Shown piece by piece: positions 16,270 to 29,323 of a stretch of DNA of 64,000 nucleotides. The notes under the pieces are model-generated. The model was not told the origin of the DNA, ran no database searches, and saw only the letters and a list, made by a program, of their open reading frames with translations. The stretch spans positions 1 through 64,000 of the forward strand of contig JAHEKP010000005.1 of NCBI GenBank assembly GCA_024638285.1. Direction: 5' to 3'. Made by a program: the position numbers and the translations under genes. Positions within the stretch are counted from its first letter, which is position 1. Every line of letters starts with the position of its first letter. The DNA is from Cryomorphaceae bacterium (GTDB lineage: Bacteria > Bacteroidota > Bacteroidia > Flavobacteriales > Schleiferiaceae).

Positions 16270-18095
16270 TGCCTACCATTAGTATACTTCCTGATCACGT
16301 TGCTAACCAAATCGCAGCAGGAGAAGTGGTTCAACGCCCCGCATCTGTAGTAAAAGAACTGTTGGAAAACAGCATTGATGCTGGTGCTACAAAAATCACT
16401 TTATCGCTTTTAGGCTCAGGCAAGACAAGTATTAGTGTCAGTGATAATGGCTCTGGGATGGACGAAGAAGATGCTCGACACTGCTTCCTAAGACATGCAA
16501 CCTCTAAAATCAAATCTGCCGATGATCTGTTTCAACTGACCACTCGAGGATTCAGAGGTGAAGCGATGGCATCGATAGGAGCTGTTGCTCACGTACTATT
16601 GCGAACGAATCAGAACGAAGAAGGCCTAGGACTGGAATTGAAATTCGAAGATAGCACCGTGCAATCCATTGTTCCTTACCCTTGGAATAAAGGAACACAA
16701 GTCGTGGTTAGAAATCTATTTTACAACATCCCTGCTCGACGTAAATTCCTTAAAAACGAGCGAATAGAATTGCGTCATTGCATCGATGAATTTCATCGCG
16801 TTGCGCTCGTTCACAGCCACATTGAATGGATTATGAAAAGTGATGAGCACGTACTCTTCCATTTAAAACCGGCATCTTTACGTCAACGCATCACTGGCGT
16901 TTTTGGAAGAAAATTTGACGAACGCCTTGTTCCCATTCAAGAATCCACGGAGGTGGTCACACTAGAAGGTTTTATTTTAAAACCTGAATTCGCCAAAAAG
17001 AAACGAGGAGAACAGTTCTTTTTTGTCAATGGCCGCTATATCAAATCACCTTATCTCCACAATGCCCTTCGCGAAGCCTTTGAGGATGTCCTGACGGGTG
17101 ACCACCATCCAGGATATTTCTTATACCTCACTGTAGATCCATCAGAAATTGATGTGAACATTCACCCGACTAAAACGGAAATTAAATTCGAGGATGAACG
17201 CGCTATTTACGCTGTATTAAGAAGTGCTGCGCGCCATGCAATTGGCCAATTCAACGTCGCCCCTACCATTGATTTCGATGCGGAACAGAGTTTCTCTATC
17301 CCACCTTTACCTGATGGACAATTACCGAAGGCGCCTCAAATCAAAGTCAACCCTAACTTTAATCCATTCGAAACCACCCAATCAGCGCATCCTCATTTCC
17401 GCTCGGACCAAGAAAAATACCAGCGCATTCAGCAAGAGAAATACCTTAACACAGCCCAAACCTTCGAATACACCTCAGAAGATGAGATCAAAGATTTTTG
17501 GAATGAAAATCCCGAAGCAACTGCGCTGAATGAGCATGTAAACCATGCGATGGTTTGGGGCAAACATATGGTCACTCTTTTGGGGAGAAAATTACTAATC
17601 ATCAATATTTCTGCGGCGAGACACCGTATAAACTACGACCAATTCTTAGAGAAATTGCGCAACGCAACGTTGCCTTCACAGCAACTTCTTTTTCCTGAAG
17701 AAATTCACGTCGGACTTTCAGACCAAGCCCTACTAAAAGAATACGAAGGTTGGTTTGCAACCGCCGGTTTCGATTTAAGATTAGAAGAAAACACGGGTCA
17801 ATACGAGTTGGTTGGAGCTCCAATGTTGCTGGCTCCAGAAGAAGCTGTACCTGCTTTAGAGGAACTTATCGAGCAGTTAAAGACGTTAGACAGCGAGACT
17901 ATTGAATCTTCTCTACTAAAAACATTCGCGCAAACCTTAGCTAAAAAAGCCGCGAATAGTGAATTCGTTAAAACTAAGGAGGCTTTGCAGGCGTTAAAAG
18001 AACAACTGCTGAGCAGCAGCAACCCACAATATTCACCTTCGGGAAAAAAAATCATCCTAGAATTGGCTCCTGAGGATTTAGACTCTCTCTTATGA
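16269..18095 (+). CDS. mutL: DNA mismatch repair protein MutL (endonuclease motifs absent)
   Basis: A 608-residue mismatch repair matchmaker. The GHKL ATPase is intact: ELLENSIDAGAT (about 30-41), DNGSGM (59-64), TRGFRGEAMASIGA (92-105), then the transducer domain to about 330. A proline/glutamine-rich linker leads to the C-terminal dimerisation domain from about 425. There the metal-binding motif DQHA-x2-E-x4-E reads NISA-AR-H-RINY-D (446-457), the ACK motif is AKK, and CPHGR is SPSGK (589-593). So it probably cannot nick DNA itself. GTG start at 16269, overlapping the previous stop by 1 bp; its end overlaps the next start as ATGA. Confidence 0.96.
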   Translation: MPTISILPDHVANQIAAGEVVQRPASVVKELLENSIDAGATKITLSLLGSGKTSISVSDNGSGMDEEDARHCFLRHATSKIKSADDLFQLTTRGFRGEAMASIGAVAHVLLRTNQNEEGLGLELKFEDSTVQSIVPYPWNKGTQVVVRNLFYNIPARRKFLKNERIELRHCIDEFHRVALVHSHIEWIMKSDEHVLFHLKPASLRQRITGVFGRKFDERLVPIQESTEVVTLEGFILKPEFAKKKRGEQFFFVNGRYIKSPYLHNALREAFEDVLTGDHHPGYFLYLTVDPSEIDVNIHPTKTEIKFEDERAIYAVLRSAARHAIGQFNVAPTIDFDAEQSFSIPPLPDGQLPKAPQIKVNPNFNPFETTQSAHPHFRSDQEKYQRIQQEKYLNTAQTFEYTSEDEIKDFWNENPEATALNEHVNHAMVWGKHMVTLLGRKLLIINISAARHRINYDQFLEKLRNATLPSQQLLFPEEIHVGLSDQALLKEYEGWFATAGFDLRLEENTGQYELVGAPMLLAPEEAVPALEELIEQLKTLDSETIESSLLKTFAQTLAKKAANSEFVKTKEALQALKEQLLSSSNPQYSPSGKKIILELAPEDLDSLL

Positions 18096-18823
18096 TTGCA
18101 CAGCGCAGTTTCAACTTAATGCCCACTGTAGTAAAGAACCTTCTCATTATCAATGGATTGTTTTTTTTAGGCATGACTTCAATCCGAACGACTTTCGGTA
18201 TTGACATTACAGATTGGTTGGGTCTGTACTTTCCAGCATCGTCAGAATTCCTTCCCGTACAGCTGTTGACACACATGTTCATGCACGGAAACTTTGGACA
18301 CATTTTTTCGAATATGCTGATGCTTTGGTTCCTTGGCTCTGCCATGGAAAATCACTGGGGACCCAAACGCTTTCTGACCTATTATTTGCTCACGGGATTA
18401 GGTGCTAGTGCACTTCAGATTGGCGTGAATGCAATAGAATACTTTCAACTTAGTGCTGCACTTGAAACCAGTGCCATTGAGACCATTACTCGCGACGGTA
18501 AAGATTTGATTGAACGTGGGTTTAACTACACCAACCCTACCTGGGGCAGCTTGAACAGATTACTCAATGCGCCCATGGTCGGCGCCTCTGGAGCCGTTTT
18601 CGGTGTGCTGCTTGCATTTGGCATGACCTTCCCTAATCAAGTCATTTATCTCAACTTCCTGTTCCCAATAAAAGCAAAGTATTTTGTGATCGGATATGGA
18701 CTGCTCGAACTTTACAATGGATTCAGCGTCAGTAATAGTGGTATCGCACATTTCGCACATTTAGGCGGCATGCTCTTTGGCTATATTCTCATCAGAAAAT
18801 GGCGTAGAGATATGTATCTTTAA
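18092..18823 (+). CDS. Rhomboid family intramembrane serine protease (first of two)
   Basis: A 243-residue polytopic protease that cuts transmembrane helices in the inner membrane. The catalytic Ser lies in VGASGAVFG and the His in AHFAHLGG; HMFMHGNFGHIFSNM is the conserved first-helix and oxyanion region. About six helices are visible. A loop of about 60 residues between helices 3 and 4 (YFQLSAALETSAIETITRD...) is longer than in GlpG. It is coupled to mutL by the ATGA overlap and followed after 16 bp by a second rhomboid gene. Substrates are unknown. Confidence 0.93.
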   Translation: MIAQRSFNLMPTVVKNLLIINGLFFLGMTSIRTTFGIDITDWLGLYFPASSEFLPVQLLTHMFMHGNFGHIFSNMLMLWFLGSAMENHWGPKRFLTYYLLTGLGASALQIGVNAIEYFQLSAALETSAIETITRDGKDLIERGFNYTNPTWGSLNRLLNAPMVGASGAVFGVLLAFGMTFPNQVIYLNFLFPIKAKYFVIGYGLLELYNGFSVSNSGIAHFAHLGGMLFGYILIRKWRRDMYL

Positions 18824-18839
18824 ACCTTTCCAACAGAAC

Positions 18840-19745
18840 ATGAGCGACTTCTTTACTAGAGTAAAACACGATGCGTTTAAGGGCGATTATCTCACACGTC
18901 TGCTCTATTTGAACATCGCGGTATTTCTTGCCTTTAGTTTGACCAATGCTTTTACTAGTCTGTTCACAGGTAACTTTGGACTTATTCCGCACATTGGAGA
19001 TGACCTCTTAGCACTTCCTTCTAATCCCTTAAAGTTTGCCTTACGTCCCTGGACCATTTTGACGTATATGTTTACTCACTTTGGGTTCCGTCACCTACTC
19101 TTTAACATGATTATTCTCTATTTCTCAGGGAAGATGCTCATGGAGTACTTGGGAGAACGACGCATGCTGTCTTTATACATCTACGGAGGAATTGGCGGCG
19201 GTGTACTCTACATGATTCTCTACAACATTAGTCCCATCCTTACCTCTGGCTCAATGGTTGGCGCAAGTGCGGGAGTCATTGCAATTCTTGTAGCAGGCGC
19301 ACTTTATATGCCCAACATGCCTGTTCGACTGTGGGGTATTTTTGAGGTAAAGTATTGGATGCTTGCTGCCGGGTTAGTACTTCTAGATGTGCTGAATTTA
19401 ACCAGTGAAAATGCAGGTGGTCATATTGCTCATCTTGGTGGTGCGATTGTTGCTTTTTTCTTTATTCGAAGCATGCGTGCAGGCAACGAATGGAACGTAT
19501 ACTTATTTCAAGTTATTGACTTTATCCGTGGCGGTCTTCAACCACAGCAACGAAAGAGGAAAAAAGGCTTCAGTTTCGGTGAAAGAAATTATAAAAACAA
19601 CGGAAAGAAGGCCACATCACCAAAAGCTAGTAGTGCGGATGATACCGCGCGTATGAACGAAATTCTCGAAAAAATCAAAGCCACCGGCTACGACAGTCTG
19701 TCGAAAGACGAAAAAGCATTTCTCTTCAAAATCTCCAATGATTAG
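18840..19745 (+). CDS. Rhomboid family intramembrane serine protease (second of two)
   Basis: A 301-residue rhomboid with catalytic Ser in VGASAGV and His in GHIAHLGG; THFGFRHLLFNMIILY is the conserved loop-helix. After the six membrane helices comes a cytosolic tail of about 80 residues that is basic (QRKRKKGFSFGERNYKNNGKK) and ends in a short helical region, EILEKIKATGYDSLSKDEKAFL, a pattern seen at the C terminus of Bacteroidota rhomboids. ATG 18840 is preferred; the frame stays open to 18777 inside the first rhomboid gene. Its TAG directly precedes the GTG of the EEP gene. The two paralogues differ in loop and tail, so they probably have different substrates. Confidence 0.93.
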   Translation: MSDFFTRVKHDAFKGDYLTRLLYLNIAVFLAFSLTNAFTSLFTGNFGLIPHIGDDLLALPSNPLKFALRPWTILTYMFTHFGFRHLLFNMIILYFSGKMLMEYLGERRMLSLYIYGGIGGGVLYMILYNISPILTSGSMVGASAGVIAILVAGALYMPNMPVRLWGIFEVKYWMLAAGLVLLDVLNLTSENAGGHIAHLGGAIVAFFFIRSMRAGNEWNVYLFQVIDFIRGGLQPQQRKRKKGFSFGERNYKNNGKKATSPKASSADDTARMNEILEKIKATGYDSLSKDEKAFLFKISND

Positions 19746-20769
19746 GTGAAAAAGAGGCTTATTTTGCTCCATTGGCTGAACCTTGCTTTAACCGCAGTGA
19801 CTCTAGCTACGGCAATGGGGAGTCTCATTCCTTCGCAATTTATCCCCGGAGTAGGTATCCTTTCTCTACTTCTTCCTCTCCTGGTCATTCCCCACTTGAT
19901 TGCTTTCATCTTTTGGGTTCGATTTAAACCAAAAAAATCATTTACCAATCTTTTTGGATTAGCCATCATTGCCTTTCCTCTTATGGCCCAATGGCCCTTT
20001 GCCCGTGCGATCGAATCCTCTAGTGATGAGGTCAAAGTGGCTTCTTACAACGTTCGTGCATTTTATCAAACGCCACGTGCTGCGCAAGAAATCGGAAATT
20101 GGGCAGAACAAGAGTCTATTGCTATTCTGTGTATGCAAGAGATTCGTCGCAGTGCCGCAGCACCCTTAGCAAAACTGTATCCTTACCGTGTTTACGCACC
20201 GGAACAGAAAAATTATTCGGTCGCGATTTATTCAAAGTACCCCATCATCAAACATTCCCCGCTTGTTTACACTCGTCTCACTACGAAAGGTTATGCGCGA
20301 ACAAGTGCTCAATATGCAGATATCGCACTTCCTTTCGACACCGTTCGAATACTCAACGTTCATCTAAGCTCGACTGGGCTTCAAGATCAAGACATGGAAG
20401 TGGTCCATTCGAGGGATGAACTTTTAGAAACGGGCCAATTTGTATTAAGTAAACTTGCTTCTACCGATAGAAGCAGAGGACTACAAGCCAATCATATTGT
20501 TGAATGGGTTAAGGAAAGTCCACATCCCGTTATTCTAACTGGTGATTTTAACGGAGCACCGGGCGGTAATTTGTATTGGCGATTACTGCGCCACCTCAAC
20601 GATCCATATATTTTAGATGGATACGGCACCATGGGTTCATTTGAACCGCTGGCTAGACGAGGACTGTTTTTTAAAATTGACTGGACGATGCACAGCCCCG
20701 AATTACACTCTAAGGGCCAATTCATTGATAACATTACACTGAGCGACCACAGGCCTCTTGTTACCAGAT

Positions 20770-24280
<3,511 letters not shown>

Positions 24281-24301
24281 TTATGTTTCATGCTATCCTA
24301 A

Positions 24302-24309
24302 CAAAGATA
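24302..24309 (-). promoter_or_regulatory. Putative gyrB promoter -7 element TATCTTTG
   Basis: Perfect TAnnTTTG match on the minus strand, giving a leader of about 30 nt before the gyrB ATG. No TTG at the ideal -33 spacing. Confidence 0.55.
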
Positions 24310-24332
24310 CCTTTTAGGTACCCAAAAAGCGA

Positions 24333-24352
24333 GAAAAGGGGCACTAAGCCCC
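24333..24352 (-). terminator. Terminator downstream of the outer-membrane protein gene
   Basis: On the minus strand GGGGC-TTAGT-GCCCC followed by TTTTC and, after a short break, TTTTT. A second inverted repeat, AAGCGG...CCGCTT (24384-24402), lies between it and the stop at 24412. Together they close the TPR/OMP operon. Confidence 0.65.
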
Positions 24353-24411
24353 TCTTCTTTTACCAACATTTTTATTAACATTTAAGCGGTTTTAAGCCGC
24401 TTATACACCCC

Positions 24412-26070
24412 TTAGAATTGGTAATTCAAGACAAACAATCCTCTGGTGCCCCGAACTCGGTAACCTAAATGCGTTTGATAGTCCTGATTGAGCAGGTTGT
24501 AGGCGCGTAAACTGATGCTCAGGTTCTCATTAATTTCATACCCGAGTTGTAGATTAACATCCGTGTAGGCCTCTAAGACGAGCTCCGGGGCAGACCCCAT
24601 ATACCTGCCATTTACGTGCTTTGCAGCTGCCGTAACCCTGAGGTCATTGATTTCATAAGACAGTAGACCACCAACGACCTGACCTTCACGCCCAAAATAG
24701 GCGTCGCCAGAATATGCGTTAAACTGCGCGTATGTGCTGGCCGTGAACTGTTTTAAGGGAAGATTCAATTCTCCCCTGAAAGATGTTTTTAAGACTTGCT
24801 GAGCATAACCTACGGAGAGCGCAGGTAGGTAGACTCCATTCATATCTACTGGAGACAGTAAAGTGTCTCTCATGAATTGGACCGCGTCGTTCATAAAGGT
24901 CATGGCACCTTCTAATCGATACTGTACTTTACCTATGAGCGCACCTTGCATTCCTACATAACCACGGTTTTGACCCGATAAACGCAATTCCTGATTTAAA
25001 GAAATCTGCGGCACCTCTTGCAATAAACCCTGCAGCGTTTGTTGCTTTGAAGAACCGTCCCAGCCCCCATAAATAGCAAGAGTACGGCGTAGGATTTCAG
25101 CCTGGAGATTTACTTTAGGGAACACGTAGAATTCGAACCGGTCTTGAGCAAGACCTGCGGTTTGTGTCCCCGTGAAATCTAGACCAAATTCATAGGTAAG
25201 TATGCCATTTTTTCCCCTTGTAATAGGCGCTACAGTAAAATTATGGTATTGACCTCCCGATGCAGACCACCCGTTGTACTGCGAAAACTGGTAACCCAAA
25301 TCTAGAATGATTTCCTGATCACCTGCAGTTAATTCAACAGTATGCGCCGTTCGAGCCAGGTGTTCACTGGTTGAAAAACCCGCATGAGTATAGAGATACG
25401 AAAGTCCTCCACTACGGTAGGTGGCTAAAACCTTACTGGTCCGATTAGAGGTTCGCAGCCATTGCTGGTTCATACCATAACGCTGCTGCCATGCACCGCT
25501 CACAGTATCTAATTGGTTCGTATCCAGTGCGCCAAAAAAACTGCGGTAGTTCGCCCCAATCAGCGCTTGAGTTTTAAAATTCCAGTTTTTAGTCGCACGT
25601 TGAAAATCAGCCAACAACGTATTCTCATAGGTGGGCTGTGTGTAAAACGGACTATTTACACCACCTAAGGTACCGTCATGCACGGCTTTAATACCCCACA
25701 CATTCTTTTTACTTCTTGGGGAAGAAAGCACGAAACTAGCATATGTGCCTGTATAGTTACCCGCGCCCAAACTGACTTTTTGGGTTGGCAATTTAGGTAG
25801 CTTCACGCGACCAAGCTGAATGCTTGGGATAGGATCTGGATCAAAATCTATGATCATGCCTTTTGGTTGAATGCGCACGTTAACTGCCAATTTCTCTGAG
25901 GTTGTATCGGCAAATGAAGGCTGCTCTGAAATTTTATGTGCAGCGCGCACCTGCGCCTTATAATCTTCAACAACTCTGATTTCTACGCTTTTAACCTCAT
26001 CGCCCAATTCTTCCTGACTCCAAGCCAATACTGGCAACAAAAAGAGCCCTACTACTGCTATCTTTTTCAT
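24412..26070 (-). CDS. TonB-receptor-like outer-membrane beta-barrel protein without plug
   Basis: A 552-residue exported protein: signal peptide at 1-18 (MKKIAVVGLFLLPVLAWSQ), a short N-terminal region of about 70 residues, then alternating hydrophobic/polar strands to the end with a final aromatic residue (LFVLNYQF), the mark of an outer-membrane barrel. AYNLLNQDYQTHLGYRVRGTRGLF matches the last strands of TonB-dependent receptors. There is no plug domain or TonB box that I can see, and it is shorter than a full receptor. It lies 6 bp after the TPR gene, and this pair is often seen in Flavobacteria. Function unknown; a complex between the two exported proteins is a fair inference. Confidence 0.8.
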   Translation of the reverse strand: MKKIAVVGLFLLPVLAWSQEELGDEVKSVEIRVVEDYKAQVRAAHKISEQPSFADTTSEKLAVNVRIQPKGMIIDFDPDPIPSIQLGRVKLPKLPTQKVSLGAGNYTGTYASFVLSSPRSKKNVWGIKAVHDGTLGGVNSPFYTQPTYENTLLADFQRATKNWNFKTQALIGANYRSFFGALDTNQLDTVSGAWQQRYGMNQQWLRTSNRTSKVLATYRSGGLSYLYTHAGFSTSEHLARTAHTVELTAGDQEIILDLGYQFSQYNGWSASGGQYHNFTVAPITRGKNGILTYEFGLDFTGTQTAGLAQDRFEFYVFPKVNLQAEILRRTLAIYGGWDGSSKQQTLQGLLQEVPQISLNQELRLSGQNRGYVGMQGALIGKVQYRLEGAMTFMNDAVQFMRDTLLSPVDMNGVYLPALSVGYAQQVLKTSFRGELNLPLKQFTASTYAQFNAYSGDAYFGREGQVVGGLLSYEINDLRVTAAAKHVNGRYMGSAPELVLEAYTDVNLQLGYEINENLSISLRAYNLLNQDYQTHLGYRVRGTRGLFVLNYQF

Positions 26071-26076
26071 ACGTCG

Positions 26077-29000
26077 TTACTCTTCTATTTCTTCTAACTC
26101 TTCCAAATCTGATCCGTCCACTTCCAGGCTATCTACGCCAAAAGTAGATTGAGATTCACGTTCGCGTAAGAGCGCGAGATCTACTTTGAATTGCTGTGCC
26201 TCCTGCGCTAAAGTGCCAAAGTCTGCATTTTCAATGATGAAATCTAGCGTATAGTTCGCCTGAAAATCATCTTGAAGTCCTGCATAGTTTTTTGCCATCA
26301 GGAGCAACGATTTCCAACGCCACTGAGGGTACGTTGGTAAATTATCGATCATCCAGAAGATGCGCTCGTTCGATGCTTCGAATTGGGCCTGAACAAATTC
26401 GAATTGGGCTAAATAATAATTAGATTCCGCCTGCGCCTCGCCCTTGATTTCCTCTGCAACCTGGATATAGTATCGTTTCGCATTTGCACTATCGCTCAGA
26501 CTCAACGCACTGCGTGCAGCATTCAGTAGCGCTTCCGAACGCCATTCAGCGGGCAAACCTTCGTCCTGTAGTAAACTTTCAGCATATTGCATTACCACCG
26601 GAACATCATCTAATGCCTTTGCACAACGCATTAAACCTAAACGCGCACGACGACCTTCATCTGCATTTCCTACCAGACTCACCACTTGCTGGAAGTAGGT
26701 AAAGGCACTTTCATAGGCTTCATCCGCGTAATATAAACTGGCCAAACGCTCTACAGTTCTCTTGCGGAAACTCAATTCTCCGGAGCGCTCAACGTCTTCA
26801 TAACCGGTGATTGCAAGGGCATCATCTCCCTCGGCGAAAGCACATTCAGCCATATAGTAGTTTGCGGGAATTCGGAAGATTCCGTCTGGGAATTTCGCAA
26901 GGTATTCTAACATCCCTTTTTTCGCGCCAGCACAATCCCCCAGGCTGTATCTATCAAACGCGCCATTATAAAGCGTGGAATCCAGGGCACCTTGACCAAT
27001 ATCTGCGCCTGTGAGGGTTTGAATCCAATCGACATAGTCGCCTAATTGGTCCAATTCTGAATATTGAATTTTTGCGAGCCCTAAAGCCTCTTTACTTTCC
27101 GGCGTGTTAGGATAGGTTTCCACCACACGTTTAAATGCCGTTAAAGCGGCTTTTCCATTTCCTTGTGTACGGTTGATTAAGCCTAGCGCTATATGGGCAT
27201 TCTTCACAAAACGACTCTTGGGATAATCTGAGATAAATGCATTGAAAATCTCTTCTGCACGCTTATTTTTCCCAAGTTTCATGTAGGTTTCTCCCAATTC
27301 AAAATACGCATCGGTAGCATAGACTGAATTTGGGAATTGGTCCACCAGTGCTTCTAAAGCATCCCCTTTTTTCTGCGGCTCATCAACCAAACCGTAGCAG
27401 AGTGAACGTTGAAATGCTGCGTAATCTGCATCCGGTACCTGTCGCCCTAGATACGCAGTGTAATAGGTTATGGCATTTGAGTATTGCGCCGTCATAAAAT
27501 AGGAATCCGCCAATCGAAGTTCCGCGTCATTGGCCAATCTAGTCCCAAGCTTTGCACTGTTCAAAAACAGCCTAAAAGTAGTGGCTGCATTGCGGTAATC
27601 CTCTTTAGAAAAATAGGCGTATCCTTTATTGTACAGGCTGCGCTTGTATTCACTCAGAGTTGCAGAACCTGGTGTGGCTTCGAACATTCCAATTTCTATA
27701 AGTGTCCCGTCAAAATCATCCTCACGGTAGGCAATCTCCGCCAGCCAATAATGTGCTAAGGCCGCATAAACGTTATTTAATGGGTAATCCAAGGATTTAT
27801 TAAATAAACGTTTCGCTGCACCATACTGAATCGCGTTAAAATGCTGCACGCCCCTGAAATACGCTACCTTTTGATATGCACCTTGCATGGTCGGTTGATC
27901 TAAACCTGCCGCAGAAATTGCTTTCATCGCACTTTCGTAATCTTTCGAATTCAGGTATAGATTCGCGAGGTATTCATTCGCTTCCTGACGATGACGACTG
28001 TTGGGATAGGTACTCAAAAAGGCTTTAAATATATCTAATGGCTGCTCAAAAGGCGTGCTTGAATCGTAAGCCAATTTTGCATAATTAAAATAGGCATCTT
28101 CGCGTAGTGACTGATCCTTCCCGCTTTCGCTCGCCCGAAAAAAAGCCGATTGAGCCTCTGTTTTCTTTCCTGTTTTTAAATAACAATCAGCAAGATGGTA
28201 ATAGGCGCTCTGGCCTAAATCATCGCCCCGATTGTGAATTTTATTGAAGGCACCTATTGCCTCTTCATAGCGATTTGTTTTGTAGAGAACAAAACCCAAC
28301 TTATAATGATCTTGCTGGTCCAGCTTACCGCCTAAATCCTGGTGTTTTTCTAAATAGAGTGCAGCCGATTTCCAATCTTTCTTTTGGTAATACCCCTCTC
28401 CTATCAGCTTTGCGACCTCCGCAGCACGCGAAGCAACGGCCTGCTCTAACAACGCCTCACCAACGCGCAGCAACTCATCAATCTCACCTGTTTTGTAGTA
28501 AATCTGACTTAGGTAGTACGGTACAACGCCACCGAATTGGTCATCACCTACGAGTAATTTAAACTGCTCTACAGCAGTACTGTACTGTTCAGCCTCATAG
28601 GCGATGTGTCCATAGTAATAACGGTGGTGGCTGCGGTATTCCCCAGCATAGTCCTTGCCTTGAAAGAAAAGGCTGCGGGCTTTATCCACATCCTTAGCCA
28701 TCAAATGGCTGTAGGCCAATTTGAAATAGTATTCACTCCTAAAACCAGCAGCAACATCCTGTTGATCAATCGCACCAAGCCATTGTACAACCTTCTTGTA
28801 TCTGCGGTTATTAAAGTAATAGTTGGCTGCTGTAATATGAGCTTCCTGCCAGCGCGGACTCAATGGATAGGTTTGTGCGAAATACGTCAAAAAGTATTCA
28901 CTGTTTTCATTCATTAAGTAGAGTGCACATAGGGCACGGTAGAAGCTACTCTCTTCCTTCAAAAAGCTTTGAGTAGGCAAATTTGATTCAAGCAATTCAT

Positions 29001-29157
29001 CAAAACCGACTCTTGCTGCCGCATAGAGTCCATCTTCAAATAAATCAACACTTTCACTGTAGGTTGCTTCAAGACCCGCTTCTAAAGGCGTCTCTTGAGC
29101 CACACCTAAATAAGTAACGGCCAGCAACAACGTGCTGTAGAGAAATCTTCTCATCAT
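26077..29157 (-). CDS. Large periplasmic tetratricopeptide-repeat protein
   Basis: A 1026-residue protein with a signal peptide (1-21, cleaved near LGVAQ) and TPR motifs over nearly the whole mature length (A-Y-x3-A patterns such as YYFKLAYSHLMAKDVDKARSLF). It resembles YbgF/BamD-like scaffold repeats in stretches such as YPKSRFVKNAHIALGLI. The tail is acidic (DLEELEEIEE). ATG at 29157 or 29154 (MM). It is transcribed just ahead of the outer-membrane barrel gene and faces ftsE. Likely a periplasmic scaffold that works with the barrel protein; no enzyme motif is seen. Confidence 0.88.
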   Translation of the reverse strand: MMRRFLYSTLLLAVTYLGVAQETPLEAGLEATYSESVDLFEDGLYAAARVGFDELLESNLPTQSFLKEESSFYRALCALYLMNENSEYFLTYFAQTYPLSPRWQEAHITAANYYFNNRRYKKVVQWLGAIDQQDVAAGFRSEYYFKLAYSHLMAKDVDKARSLFFQGKDYAGEYRSHHRYYYGHIAYEAEQYSTAVEQFKLLVGDDQFGGVVPYYLSQIYYKTGEIDELLRVGEALLEQAVASRAAEVAKLIGEGYYQKKDWKSAALYLEKHQDLGGKLDQQDHYKLGFVLYKTNRYEEAIGAFNKIHNRGDDLGQSAYYHLADCYLKTGKKTEAQSAFFRASESGKDQSLREDAYFNYAKLAYDSSTPFEQPLDIFKAFLSTYPNSRHRQEANEYLANLYLNSKDYESAMKAISAAGLDQPTMQGAYQKVAYFRGVQHFNAIQYGAAKRLFNKSLDYPLNNVYAALAHYWLAEIAYREDDFDGTLIEIGMFEATPGSATLSEYKRSLYNKGYAYFSKEDYRNAATTFRLFLNSAKLGTRLANDAELRLADSYFMTAQYSNAITYYTAYLGRQVPDADYAAFQRSLCYGLVDEPQKKGDALEALVDQFPNSVYATDAYFELGETYMKLGKNKRAEEIFNAFISDYPKSRFVKNAHIALGLINRTQGNGKAALTAFKRVVETYPNTPESKEALGLAKIQYSELDQLGDYVDWIQTLTGADIGQGALDSTLYNGAFDRYSLGDCAGAKKGMLEYLAKFPDGIFRIPANYYMAECAFAEGDDALAITGYEDVERSGELSFRKRTVERLASLYYADEAYESAFTYFQQVVSLVGNADEGRRARLGLMRCAKALDDVPVVMQYAESLLQDEGLPAEWRSEALLNAARSALSLSDSANAKRYYIQVAEEIKGEAQAESNYYLAQFEFVQAQFEASNERIFWMIDNLPTYPQWRWKSLLLMAKNYAGLQDDFQANYTLDFIIENADFGTLAQEAQQFKVDLALLRERESQSTFGVDSLEVDGSDLEELEEIEE

Positions 29158-29158
29158 T

Positions 29159-29220
29159 ATCAGGTTTATCCTTAAAAATAAACGTAGGCCTGCGCACCCC
29201 GTGCGGTAAATCAGGTTTAT
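29159..29220. repeat. 11-bp direct repeat in the TPR/ftsE intergenic region
   Basis: ATCAGGTTTAT occurs at 29159-29169 and again at 29210-29220, 51 bp apart start to start, close to five helical turns. A GC-rich hairpin (GCAC-CCC-GTGC) lies between. It sits just before the start of the TPR gene, in the 166-bp divergent region, so a regulator site is possible. Nothing else is evident in this gap. Confidence 0.5.
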
Positions 29221-29323
29221 TAAGGGGAGTTATTCACAGGAAAAAACGCAGAACCTATGCACTTTGGTATGTTATCTAGCAAGGATTTAATAGCTTGTAG
29301 CCCTATAACTCACCACCTACCCA

